DNA from: Phlegmacium glaucopus
Lineage: Eukaryota; Basidiomycota; Agaricomycetes; Agaricales; Cortinariaceae
Reading direction: 5' to 3'
DNA length: 29,369 bases
Assembly (NCBI GenBank): GCA_015039465.1
Contig: MU129999.1
Location: 212,744-242,112 of the forward strand
Made by a program: the position numbers and the translations under genes. Shown here one piece after another: positions 11,395-21,301 of the stretch. The notes beneath the pieces are model-generated. The model was not told where the DNA came from. It saw only the letters and a list, made by a program, of their open reading frames with translations, and did not search any database. How positions within the stretch are numbered: the first letter of the stretch is position 1; every line of letters starts with the position of its first letter.

Positions 11395-11960
11395 TTGTTG
11401 TTGTTGTTGTTGTACATGCCGTTCGTCGTCATTGGTGGTTGTACACCTCGCTTGGATGTGTTGTTGGTGGTTTTTGTCGTGGTTATACATGTTGTACGTG
11501 TGGTTCGCGGTTGTACGTCATTGTACATTGTTTGTTGTTTGTTCTACGTCGTACCTGGTTTGTCGTACCTGGTTTGCCGTGCCTGGTACGTCGTGCGTCA
11601 TGTGTCGTTTGTGGTTTATGGGTGGTTCGTCGTACGTTGTACCTGGTTTGTTGTACGTTGTTCATACGTTGTACCTGGTTTGTTGTACGTTGTTTGTACA
11701 TCGTACCTGGTTCGTTGTATGTTGTTTGTATGTTGTACCTGGTTTGTTGTTTGTACATTGTACGTCGTACCCGGTTTGTCGTATGTTGTTCGTACGTCGT
11801 ACCTGGTTCATACATCATACCTGGTTTGTACGTCATACCTGGTTTGTCGTTTGTTGTACGTTGTGCGTTGTACCTTGTTTGTGGTTTGTGGGTGGTTTGC
11901 TGTACCTGGTTTGTGGTTTGTGGTTTGTGGCTCGTGTTCATCGTTATTGTACGTTGTACA
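11395..11960 (+). repeat. GT-rich minisatellite (GTACCTGG), 30-32-bp period
   Basis: The word GTACCTGG(TTTGT) recurs with anchors near 11641, 11671, 11703, 11735, 11767 and 11799, a 30-32-bp period; spacing is shorter on both sides (about 13-18 bp). Intervening words are TTGTACGT and variants. All three forward frames stay open for 180-205 codons and a reverse frame for 196, because the repeat words lack stops. This is not evidence of coding. Confidence 0.8.
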
Positions 11961-12000
11961 TCACCTATTGTAATGTGTAAGTAGTGAAATAGATTAGAAT

Positions 12001-12030
12001 AAAAAAAAAACCCCCCCTGATGAGGGGGGG
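12001..12030 (+). other. A-tract plus C7-loop-G7 hairpin, copy 2
   Basis: A run of A (12001-12010 and upstream) leads into CCCCCCC (12011-12017), loop TGATGA, GGGGGGG (12024-12030). The preceding words GTGAAATAGA and the following A-T-A-C-T-G-T-T-G-T-T resemble the flanks of copy 3, so this is a repeated module rather than a chance hairpin. Confidence 0.55.
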
Positions 12031-12153
12031 ATACTGTTGTTACGCGTTTGTCGATGTTCTCGTTTGTCTTCATTGTTGTTTGTGTTGGTTTGTGTTCTTT
12101 TGTGTTATTGTGTCATATGCCTATTATATCGTATTATTAGTGAAATAGACGAG

Positions 12154-12184
12154 AAAAAAAAAACAAAAAAACCCCTGTGAGGGG
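12154..12184 (+). other. A-tract plus C4-loop-G4 hairpin, copy 3
   Basis: A-rich run followed by CCCC (12172-12175), loop TGTGA, GGGG (12181-12184). It is preceded by GTGAAATAGACGAG and followed by ATTACCGTTGTTGT, paralleling copy 2. Confidence 0.55.
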
Positions 12185-12299
12185 ATTACCGTTGTTGTAG
12201 TCATCGTCGTCATCGTCCTTGTGCTGGGGTCGTCCTTGTGCTGGGGTCGTCATGTGTTGCTGTTGTTTGTTGACATCCGTTGTCTCAGTTGGAACGAGT

Positions 12300-12372
12300 G
12301 AGGGATGGTGGTGGCGATGGTGGGAGATGGTAAAGGTGGTGACGGTGATGGTGATGGTGATGGTGACGGTGG
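12300..12372 (+). repeat. GGTGAT/GGTGGC microsatellite
   Basis: A run of GGTGAT, GGTGAC and GGTGGC hexamers, densest at 12336-12372, inside element B. Purine-rich on this strand. Confidence 0.7.
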
Positions 12373-12462
12373 CAAAGGGCTATAATGGACAGTGTGAAAA
12401 AGGCATGTCACGAGCTTTGGTCTGTGACAGGTTAATTAGATATTATTTTTCCTTATATAAAA

Positions 12463-12535
12463 GCCAACATGGCTCAGTGGGCTGGAGCACTGGATAATAT
12501 TACTAGGGCTGAGGGTTCAATTCATGCAGGATGCA
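12463..12535 (+). pseudogene. tRNA-like segment with Pol III A and B boxes (SINE-head-like)
   Basis: TGGCTCAGTGG at 12470-12480 fits the tRNA A box, and GGTTCAATTC at 12514-12523 fits the B box; the spacing is tRNA-like. A D-stem of GCTC (12472-12475) and GAGC (12485-12488) can pair. The anticodon arm is imperfect and position 33 is not T, and no clean acceptor stem forms, so this is not a functional tRNA. It resembles the 5' head of a tRNA-derived SINE. It sits inside element B just before the ATCCATATGGAT arm. Alternatively it is a decayed tRNA gene copy. Confidence 0.5.
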
Positions 12536-12544
12536 TATTTATTT

Positions 12545-12835
12545 TTATGGATCTAGTCCATGGAATCCATATGGAATCTTAGTATGGAGTCCATATGGAA
12601 TTTTAGTATGGAATCCATCATGGATATACCTTAATCCATGTGGAATGATGATGGACTCCCTATGGAATAGATATACCTTGATCATATGGAATCCATATGG
12701 AATCCACATGGAATGATGATGGACTCCATATGGAACATGACCATTCCATGGCCATTCCATATGGAATCCATGGTGTTTATGGAATGAGAAAATAGCTGGT
12801 GCCTCAGCCAAAAGTCATTCCATATGGATTAACCC
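12545..12835 (+). repeat. Array of ATCCATATGGAT-type palindromic words (right arm of element B)
   Basis: Words of the type GGAATCCATATGGAAT, with variants CATGGAAT and CATATGGA, recur more than a dozen times, many self-complementary. The arm matches the left arm (10975-11130) in inverted sense. Confidence 0.75.
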
Positions 12836-13051
12836 GGGGAGTGTAAAGACCTCAATCATTACTATGTTGGAGTTTGGGTTCAATCTGAGGACTTCAGCTT
12901 TGCAGACTTGTTAAGGTCTGAAGAAGCTGTCGTCTTTGGGAGAGAATAAGAGAGGTAAGATTGTCTATTAAAGACTAGGTACAGGACATTGTACTAGTTA
13001 CAGACATTTATATATTAAATGGGTAAATGAAACAATAGTAGCTACCACACG

Positions 13052-13480
13052 ATCATCATCTCAGGCAATGAAGTCGCCATCAAATTTGAATCAGTCAAAG
13101 CCAAGCACCCACAACTCAAATATGAATCAAAGGTTTACACTGTACATGGCCCTTGCTGATGGCATCTGTCCCTTTTGTCAGATAGTTTGGTATAGAATGC
13201 GATTACAATGCTATGGACCTTGTCCTCAGTCTGTCTCTTGAAGACCTTTTCAATTTCTGTAGCCACAACTTCTTCTGATCAACTGGTTTGTTATAATGTT
13301 TTACACATTCTCTTACTCATTTTTCTTACTTTCGAACAGATTTCTCACATCAAGTACATCCACTCTGGTAATTTCATTCATCGGGATATCAAACCTGACA
13401 ATTTTGTAGCTGGCAAAGGAGCATTTGTTGATAAATTCAAAGCAGCAAAGACCATTCATCCCCATTCTTTGTAGTCTCCC
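13052..13480 (+). pseudogene. Casein kinase 1 fragment (N-lobe to catalytic loop), disrupted
   Basis: The translation gives [20 protein letters not shown], matching the CK1 N-lobe with the ATP-site Lys (A-I-K), then pieces matching the C-D-Y-N-A-M and S-L-E-D-L-F-N-F-C region, and after a 54-bp intron (13286-13339) [19 protein letters not shown] with the H-R-D-I-K-P-D-N catalytic loop (13379-13405). A TAG at 13183-13185 replaces the expected Trp of the F-V-R-W-F-G segment, reading frames change, and part of the helix before the intron is missing. The coding match ends near 13450. CK1 enzymes are Ser/Thr kinases; this copy cannot encode an active one. Confidence 0.85.
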
Positions 13481-13767
13481 CAATATACCACTCCTTTGAA
13501 TTTTTGAATTGGCTTTGGTTTGTTCATTTATACTATTATTACACACTCAGGATATCATTTTCCATAAAACTTGAATGGAGGACAGGTGGTGTGCGTACTG
13601 ATATAGGTTCTTGATTTCCTTTGTCTAACAAAGATGATGCAATGAACAAAGCTCACCTTCATTGTCTCCACACATTCAAGTAATGGGTCCAGTTCTTTTG
13701 GTGTGTTGTCCATTCTGACGTCAAGACATTTAAACCATGAGACACTTAAACCATTCTTTTCAGGTGA

Positions 13768-13920
13768 TATTTATTATCCCGGAACCAACATCATTTCAGG
13801 CAAGGAAGTCACCATCAAACTTGAATCAGTCAAAGCCAAGCACCCACAACTCAAATCACAGTAGCCGAGTTAACATTATTGAGTTTGGTCTCACACAAAA
13901 AATTTCATCCTTCACAAGTT
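13768..13920 (+). pseudogene. Second CK1 fragment with internal deletion
   Basis: GTNIISGKEVTIKLESVKAK repeats the CK1 N-lobe seen 700 bp upstream, then within a few codons jumps to VNIIEFGL, which corresponds to the D-F-G (here E-F-G) activation-loop start. The whole middle of the kinase domain is absent. Stops lie at the fusion. The activation-loop part is duplicated in inverted orientation at 21235-21300. Confidence 0.75.
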
Positions 13921-14449
13921 GATTGTTACTGTACGTTTCCCTCTCCCAATCTGTTCTAGTCAATCATAATGTAAAAATCCCATTCTATTGTCTTTCAGCT
14001 CACTTCTTTGGCCCTCAAAATCACACCAGGCCACCCATCCCACTTGTCAGACTGGATTTTACCATCAGTATCAAATTGTGCTGTCTAATAGCAAATTTCA
14101 ATACTGCACTTGTATGTGGTATACTCCTTGAAGAATATGCCATGAACATGGTGACTACAAACTTAACAAGTCTCAGCGACCTCACACTGATAGTTGGAAT
14201 GGTATGATGGTACAAATTCAGCTAGATAATGAATAACTCAGAGTTTCAATTCTCAAAGTTCAAGTACACAAATATGAATGGATTTTTTTAAAAAAAATGG
14301 AGTGTATTTTAACATACTTAATCGCCTGCTTATCATCATTGTGTCACCAAATTCCTTTGTTATTTTGACAAAGGAACTCAATATATCAGTATGCATCTTT
14401 TTTCAAAAAAAGATCCTTCATGTTGTTTGTTTGTTTACATAAAAAATTC
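13832..14449 (+). repeat. Inverted duplication, copy 1
   Basis: This segment recurs reverse-complemented at 20687-21300 with only a handful of differences by eye, including an identical-but-one 94-codon open frame (13923-14207). It begins inside the CK1 relic at AAAGCCAAGC and ends in ACATAAAAAAT. It contains a word block around 14335-14400 also found near 18866 and 13588 in the opposite sense. No gene is recognised in it. Confidence 0.85.
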
Positions 14450-14716
14450 CTTTCATTGTTCTTATGCCTACAGCTAGCAAACTGCAAGCCCCTCGTGTAC
14501 CGGCATGCGCTAATGAGTGCATGCCCCTGTACTACTCCCTCCTTATTCATTTCTGTGGACCATCAGTCATCACTTGAGTGTGTAAAGATGATGAAGGTGA
14601 TCTTGCCCATATCAGTATGCCTGCCACCCATCCTCATTCTTTCATTTCTTTGAACCCAACCAGTTATCTATTGTCAATTATGCCAAAGTCTTCAGAAAGG
14701 AGAGCTAGGATAACTG

Positions 14717-15265
14717 CAGTAGTAGCTACCATTGTTATCACAATAAATGGCAATTGCCATTGAGCTGTTGTGTAATGTGCCATAGTTTTTATGAAAGGCC
14801 TTTTATAAACTTGCCATGTCTCTTTCAATCCTTTCAATTCTTTTAATTCCTTTCAATCATTTAAATCCCCTCCAATCCCTTTCAATATGATTGTACATTG
14901 AATATGGTGGATTACATAATCTATCTCATGGAATATTATGGCTTTTTGTGCATTTTATCTTGTTGCTGAGGTCATTTTATAGCCTCTCTTGATATGTTTT
15001 AGTTAGGGTTCAGTTAGGGTCCATTTAGGGTCCATTTAGGGTTCTGTTAGGGTTCTGTTAGGGTTCAGGGGTACATATAAATAACTGATTATTTATTGAA
15101 AGAATTGAAAGGATTGAAAGGGATTGAAAGGGATTGAAAGGGATTGAAAGGATTGAAAGAGACATGGCAAGTTTATGAAAGGCCTTTCATAAAAACTATG
15201 GCACATTACACAACAGCTCAATGGCAAGTGCCATTCTATTGTGATTATAGTGGTAGCTACCACTC
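14717..15265. mobile_element. Foldback (long inverted-repeat) element inserted in the RING gene
   Basis: A 549-bp insertion flanked by exact 7-bp ATAACTG at 14710-14716 and 15266-15272. The two arms (about 14717-14880 and 15095-15265) are inverted repeats sharing GTAGCTACCA, CATTGAGCTGTTGTGTAATG, AAAACTATGGCAC and GACATGGCAAGTTTAT. Inside lie GATTGAAAGG-type repeats on both arms and an 11-bp TTAGGG-containing array. No coding capacity. The CAGT start is hAT-like, but hAT elements normally make 8-bp duplications, so the superfamily is open. Confidence 0.88.
15001..15066 (+). repeat. 11-bp telomere-like minisatellite (TTAGGGTTCTG)
   Basis: Six units of the form A/T-G/T-T-T-A-G-G-G-T-T/C-C in the centre of the foldback element. 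The reverse complement, AACAGAACCCT, differs from the 11-bp AACAAAACCTT core of elements A1 and A2 at two positions. It is interstitial and has an 11-bp period, so it is not a telomere. Confidence 0.85.
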
Positions 15266-16332
15266 ATAACTGAGGCTTTCAAGCCAAAGCAAGTGTCTTC
15301 TGGCGCCATCCCATACATGTCCAGAAAAAATACCTCAATACTTTGGACTACAGCATGCCAACGCTCCCCAGACACACAGAGACAAATTTCTGTTACTGGG
15401 GATCATCAGATCAATTTTGCCAGCGATGAGGAGTCAAGTGACCAAGCTAGTTTTGAGGTACTTGAACTACAACAACAACTCTCAGCTTCAGAAAGGAACC
15501 TTTTAGGAATTGAGGAGCGATACAATCATGTGAGTCAAACCATAATGTCGCATGCTAAATAATTGAAACCCCTGTTCAGGAGTACCAGGCCCTTGCCACA
15601 AAACTTGATGACAGCATTACTGAGAATGCCAAACATGTAGTTGCATGAGAGCAGTTGCTTTTAGATGCACGGCAGACCCTTGAACAGGTAGAGGATCACT
15701 ATAAACAGGTAAGTCAATTGACATTTGTAATATGGCCAGTAGTTGACTTTATTGTACAGGAGAATCAAGCCCTCGCTGCAAGGCTTGATGACAGCAATTG
15801 CGAGAATACCAACCTTCAGACATTGATGCAACGCAAATTAAACAACTATGTTTTGCACCTTCAAAATGTTGGTGATTTATATCTCAATCTATGCTTGTCA
15901 CTCATTTGATACCCACAGGAATTGCAGCAAGTCAAAGATGAGAGAGATTGATTGGTTCCTGTGCATTTCAAAATTATGCAGAGTCACATTTCCTTGAATT
16001 CCACTTCCTAGATTGTCTCTTCACTATATCAGTTTGGCCAATGCAAGATCTGTCTTTGCACCATGGATCAACCCACCCTGTAAGTCCTCATGGCAAGCTC
16101 CTGATCTTACATTGACAGAATGTTCCTCTCCAGCCTTGCATGTGGCTACATCTTTTGCCTTAAGTGCCTCCAAGAATGGGAAAATGCACAGGACAAGATT
16201 AGAAGCAAATTTTGCTGCCCTTTGTGCCGTGTTACTACACAGGTCAAAAATCATTCAATTTTTGGCCTTTCAGAATTGATTATGATGGCTTCCAGCGCCA
16301 TTCAAGTCATTTGCGATGTGCTGTCAATTTAG

Positions 16333-18590
16333 CAGGCAGGCAATTTTCATTTTGCGATCTACAAATACTTTTAAAGATAATATATGCTACTCTGGATTCT
16401 AGTATGTGTGACTTAAATGCATATAGTTAATAAGTGTGGTCAATAGACTATCATTTGTTACACTACAAATTGCATGTCTGGATTAAAAACCAATAAATCC
16501 ATGAATATCCTTATAGACTTGGCACAGGAAAAGTTAAATAAACAATATTGGGTTAGCAAATGTCATGGGGTGTGATTGTGGAGCAACAGAATATTATTAA
16601 TAAATATTCAGGGGAAGGTTGGTGCCCTAGCAACAGTGGAAGCAGAATAACCAAGATAGTGGAACCATGTGATTGTGTGGGAATCATGATGATTAAGGAT
16701 AGGGGGAGTGCTGAACAATCATAAAGATTGTTTCCAGGCACAACCATCAAGAGGGGTGGAAACTACCTAAAATTAGTAACATGGGGCTAAAAATAGAACA
16801 ACCCCTATTTTTCCAGGAACAATGAGTGCACATGGTGCCAGAACCAAAGCAAGGGTACCAGGAACCAGTATATCTATTTTTGGACATTATCTATTTTTAA
16901 ATATCTCAAATGTATAAAATACCTCCCAGGGTTTGTAAATAGTCAGAAAATTGGATTCTTTCTTTCCCCCCTCATTTGCAACCTAGTACAGCTCACTATC
17001 TTAGACATTGAGCAAGAACACTTGTCTTTGAGATCAGGGTATTGAACATAAATCAGTTTCTCAGAGTGTTGAACTTGTTGTAACAATTGTTGAATTGTTA
17101 TAAAAGTTGTGTTGTGTTAAAGTCATAGCAGAAGTTTGAGTCTTCTTGTGTATGCAATTGTGTTGAAGTCATAACAGAAGCAAGGGGTCTTCTTGTGTAT
17201 GCAATTGTGTTGAAGTTGTAACAAAGTCTTGGACTTTTGTGTACACAAGTTTAAATCAATCAGTAAAGTCTTAGGAATTCTTTGACTGATTGTTGGTGCA
17301 AGCCATAAATTGCAAAACCACTTAAAAGTTTGATCATCCTTGAATTGATCCAAATTATTGTTGTTGTTGTGTGTATTAGTTGAAGTGAATTTCAAAGTCT
17401 TGGAAAGGTTATACTTTCTAGAAAACCCAACTTGCATTATTAAGATTGTATAAAGTATTGATTGAGTTATTGTTTTGAGTAGAGATTTTTATAATCTTGA
17501 AAATACACCTTTTCTCAACAACCTTCGTGCAGTTACATCAGTGTGGGAGCCAATTGGACTATATACAGCTAGGATGTAATAGAAGGTAGGATGAGGTAAA
17601 GATAACCTAAATATAAACTGACATCTGTCAAGATGTCATCGGCGAAGGGACGACTACTACAACAATAGAAGGGAGAACACAAGGAGCAGGATAAGGGATG
17701 TGGTATGGGGTACGATCATAGAGTGAGTGAAGGTAAGTACATACTAAGCAAGCATAGAGGCGGACACAATAGGTGTCCCCTGACAATTCCGGCCAATGAT
17801 CTGTCATCTCTGTGGTTGTTCAGTAGACAGAAAAACCTTTAAAAGGTGAGAGGAACCTTTTCACATATTTTTTCAATTAGTTTCTTCTCTTGACTGCGGA
17901 AACTAACAGTCATGTCAAGGGTGATGGTCTATCTAATGTCAAGAAGATGCATAAATCAAAAAAATCTATGGAAACCTCCCTTAAAGTCATCAACATCAAC
18001 AACTGCATTGGAGATGTCATGGATTATGTGGGTCCCAGCTTTTACAATTACCTACTCATCTAGGATTAATATATTCTTTCATTAAAAGCTACCACCAGGC
18101 GACCCAAAAGCTTTTGCTGATCTTTAAATCTCTCACAAGAAGGTTTCATGTGCAATTTATTTTTGGCTGTCTAAAACCTTAGCCTTCTTGGTTCCTATCC
18201 TCGATATCCTCTACCTTCGGTGGTGAAGTGCTGCTGATGGATTGAGTACATTGATAATTTCTTCCACCCGAGAAATCCTGTGTAGTTGATTTTATTATTT
18301 CTTTGGGTTCCTCAACTTTATTACTTCTGTTCTATCCATTTAGGCCATTCAAATTTTCATTGTGCTTTGGTCCATAGGTAGTTGCCATTCCTTTTCCACT
18401 GGACTTTAATATTTGCCAGTCCTCAATGGAATACTTGACATGGCTTTTCAGTGGACCCTCTCTGCTCTTTCAAACATCTCACCAAACCCTCCCCTTTTTA
18501 GTAACGCAAACAAAGTCCATGACACCTTAGTCTGAAAGACCCCCAAGGGATTTATGTTCCAAGGCGGTCCGAAAACTTATAACTTATTCT
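16333..18590. other. No confident gene; possible LTR-like segment
   Basis: Within this stretch 16559-17522 begins TGTCATGGGG and ends CTCAACA (TG...CA), has a TATAAAAT word near 16914, a pyrimidine-rich run near 16965 and internal near-repeats (CTTCTTGTGTATGCAATTGTG twice, 17140-17210). That would fit a lone or 5' LTR, but no second copy, target duplication or clear primer site was found. 17523-18590 shows no domain in any frame; faint coding-like text at 18060-18500 is full of stops. Confidence 0.3.
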
Positions 18591-18595
18591 CTCTT

Positions 18596-18680
18596 GCATC
18601 GAGTACATCCACTCTCATAATTTCATTCATCAGAATATCAAACCTGAAAAATTTTGTAGCTGGCAAAGGAGCATTGATTT
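18596..18680 (+). pseudogene. Third CK1 fragment (catalytic loop only)
   Basis: IEYIHSHNFIHQNIKPEKF matches the CK1 catalytic-loop region, but the essential H-R-D is H-Q-N and the following D-N is E-K, so the catalytic Asp is lost. The surrounding bases (CTGGCAAAGGAGCATT) match the first CK1 relic near 13410, showing common descent of the two relics. Nothing upstream matches the N-lobe. Confidence 0.8.
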
Positions 18681-20686
18681 AGATTTGCTTTCTTTCATTG
18701 AATCATCCCCCCCATTTTTTCCTGTACATTTACCGTTCTAATTGCATACTTGCATGGGGTTTGATCTAAGAACAATGAAGGAATTTTTTTAAAGAAACAA
18801 ATGAAATAACAAAAAAACAATGAAAGAAAAGAACAATGAAGGATTATTTTTTTTTAAAAAAAAAGAAGGTGCGTACTGATATGTTGAGTTCCTTAGTCAA
18901 AATAACATTTGGTGACATGATGCAATGACCTCGTGCAAAGAATGAATAAGGATGGTGGCATGTGTACTGGGTTGGATCTTGATATATGGGTGATCTCTGG
19001 TTGTAGAGTTCTGTGGGGGGTGGAGAGTAGTTCATTGCATATTCAGGAGGGGCGACCTCAAGTTCCATGGTAATAATATAGGCGGCGCTGCTATCTACAT
19101 AAACACCCAATGATACAGTGTAAATGTGTATAGGCATGGATATGCACATTTTTTCTAAAATATTAATTATATTAATGCAATCTGGCACAGAGAGGGTCAT
19201 TGGTGGTGACTACACCAGTTGATTAAACAGAAATTGTAATGAAAGGTTCACAGCATAAGGCTGGAGATATATTATGGTGTGAATTCACCTAATTGTCACA
19301 CTGTCTAATAATTGAACTTCCTGGCTAAAACCACAAATATCCATGACAGCTATCAGGGAATATATTACAATATTATGTAAATATTAAGTCTACACTACGA
19401 GGGGATTTATCTGGTGCATCTGGAGCTATGTCTAAAGGTAGAAGACGAAGACTTGTACTCTAACCAAAGTAAAGTCACAAGTGTTACAAAAGTCACAAGT
19501 GTTACAAAAAGAACACATGAGTAAATAAAGAGAGCCGGGCTGCTGGATGCAAACCCAAAAGGGATATTTGTGGAACAGTTACAAATGATTAGCTGGAATA
19601 ACAATAAGAACAATAATGGGTTGCGGAGGGACCAATAACGGGTCACAGCAAACCAAATAACAATTACACTAATAGTTTATTGTTTTATTTTGTATAAGTA
19701 AGATAAAAAAACTTGTAAATAAATAATCAGATTGCGCCCAGCTACCTTATTGGTTTTACATTGTGTGAACTAGAGATGGGAAGTGCTAGCATCCCAGTCA
19801 AATATATTGTTTATGACATTGGTTGTCAAATTGGTATTGGTTACCAAATAGCTTGATTATTGACATTGGTTGTCAAATTGGGTCAAAGTTGGTCTTCAAA
19901 AATTAGAACAAAGTTTATTACAACTATAAAGTAAAACAAACCATACATGTGTGTACAGAATTAAATAAGGGAACAGTCATACTTTCTAGAAGACCTGAGC
20001 AACACCTTAGTAGTGTTTTTGTCAATGTTATGGTGTTTTACACCATTTTACTAACAACTCACTGCAAACATATCACTGATATATATGTTAGAATATAAAA
20101 AGTCCACACCTAACGAGTTCATAACTTTTACCTGCAAGTACTGTTTTGAAGACCTTGCAGTAAATCAGCTGCCTTGAATGTAATTGTGATCATAAATTAG
20201 TAGTACTTATAACAATGATGATACAGAGTGTTCATTTGTTTGACTGACTGACTTTGTATTAGCCCTTAACACATGATTTGTAATTTTACATTTTTTAGCA
20301 TCAGACGCCTGAGTCAGTCTCCCTCACATCATCTAACGAGACCCTTTTTTGTGACAAGTCTCTTTTATTCAACCTCAAAATTACTTGTGAAATACAAGGT
20401 TCTTAGGAATATAGAAACAACACTTCTGCCTGACTTGCTGAACGAACCTGTTATCATGGTCAAGTAAGATTGGATTATTCATGTCAACAATAGAACATTC
20501 TCCTCACTTCTTGACTGCAAAATCAGCCAAAGATGCATCCTTGGCACAAATATTGACAAGTTCCCGCAATATCACTTTCCACATAACTACTATATCTTTA
20601 TGGTCCCCCACCCTTTCCAATTGGAATTCCTTGGAAACATCCTGGAAACAATTGGAATTATTTGGGGAATTATTTGGGGAATTCAT
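18681..20686. other. AT-rich gene-free stretch with small repeats
   Basis: No domain was found on either strand. 18866-18925 repeats a block (GCGTACTGATAT...GAGTTCC...GTGACA) also found at 13588 and 20735. AAGTCACAAGTGTTACAAA is tandemly duplicated near 19470-19510, and TGACATTGGTTGTCAAATTG occurs twice near 19815 and 19858. 20625-20690 contains tandem TTATTTGGGGAA words next to the inverted duplication. Confidence 0.5.
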
Positions 20687-21300
20687 TTTTTATGTAAACA
20701 AACAAACAACATGAAGGATCTTTTTTTGAAAAAAGATGCATACTGATATATTGAGTTCCTTTGTCAAAATAACAAAGGAATTTGGTGACACAATGATGAT
20801 AAGCAGGCGATTAAGTATGTCAAAATACACTCCATTTTTTTAAAAAAAATCCATTCATATTTGCGTACTTGAACTTTGAGAATTGAAACTCTGAGTTATT
20901 CATTATCTAGCTGAATTTGTACCATCATACCACTCCAACTATCAGTGTGAGGTCGCTGAGACTTGTTAAGTTTGTAGTCACCATGTTCATGGCATATTCT
21001 TCAAGGAGTATACCACATACAAGTGCAGTATTGAAATTTGCTATTAGACAGCACAATTTGATACTGATGGTAAAATCCAGTCTGACAAGTGGGATGGGTG
21101 GCCTGGTGTGATTTTGAGGGCCAAAGAAGTGAGCTGAAAGACAATAGAATGGGATTTTTACATTATGATTGACTAGAACAGATTGGGAGAGGGAAACATA
21201 CAGTAACAATCAACTTGTGAAGGATGAAATTTTTTGTGTGAGACCAAACTCAACAATGTTAACTCAGCTACCGTGATTTGAGTTGTGGGTGCTTGGCTTT
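20687..21300 (-). repeat. Inverted duplication, copy 2
   Basis: Reverse complement of 13832-14449. One boundary falls next to the left end of element A2, after GCTTGGCTTT; the other is at ATTTTTTATGTAAAC. The CK1 activation-loop relic is at 21235-21300 on the minus strand. Confidence 0.85.
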
Positions 21301-21301
21301 G

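Larger units (their letters stand above)
10958..12852 (-). mobile_element. Element B: large inverted-repeat element built of tandem arrays
   Basis: Flanks CAGTCATTA (10949-10957) and CAATCATTA (12853-12861) match at 8 of 9 positions and are read as a target duplication. The left end is GTTTACTTTACCCTCCCCGG and the right end, reverse-complemented, is AGGTCTTTACACTCCCCGGG. The shared inverted repeat continues inward through GGTTAATCCATATGGA. The AGGTC end is on the right, so the element is inverted relative to A1. It is 1895 bp long with no gene. It contains a 20-bp repeat block, a GT-rich 30-32-bp minisatellite, three A-tract/GC hairpins, a GGTGAT microsatellite, a tRNA-like segment and arrays of ATCCATATGGAT-type words at both ends. 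Confidence 0.7.
14680..16332 (+). pseudogene. Coiled-coil RING-finger protein, split by a transposable element
   Basis: Probable E3-ligase-like protein. Start ATG at 14680; exon 1 is 14680-14716 plus 15273-15529 once the inserted element and one target repeat are removed, which keeps the frame. Further exons: 15580-15708, 15760-15867, 15919-about 15960, about 16033-16079 and 16119-16332, with introns of about 39-72 bp, three of them 50-51 bp. Exons 1-4 encode a Glu/Gln/Leu-rich coiled coil with L-D-D-S repeats. The RING spans the last two exons: CKICLCTMDQP, then CGYIFCLKCLQEW and CCPLC. The usual metal-binding His after the third Cys is Tyr. In-frame TGA codons at 15646-15648 and 15949-15951 each replace a residue that fits Arg. 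With the insertion and the stops, it is non-functional as read. Confidence 0.8.

Noticed and set aside
11367..12073. Open frames of 182-205 codons on both strands
   Set aside because: All lie in a GT-rich minisatellite lacking stop words; the translations are low-complexity Cys/Val/Tyr runs or their reverse, with no domain.
13923..14207. 94-codon frame conserved in the inverted copy (20925-21209)
   Set aside because: Conservation is explained by the recent duplication of the whole 615-bp segment. Non-coding flanks are equally conserved and no domain is visible.
15001..15066. Telomere or subtelomere signature
   Set aside because: The TTAGGG words come in an 11-bp period, are few and lie in the centre of a foldback element inserted in a gene. 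They are interstitial, not a chromosome end.
16559..17522. Confident LTR retrotransposon call
   Set aside because: Only TG...CA ends and a TATA word were found. There is no second LTR, target duplication, primer-binding site or pol sequence, so it is noted only as LTR-like.
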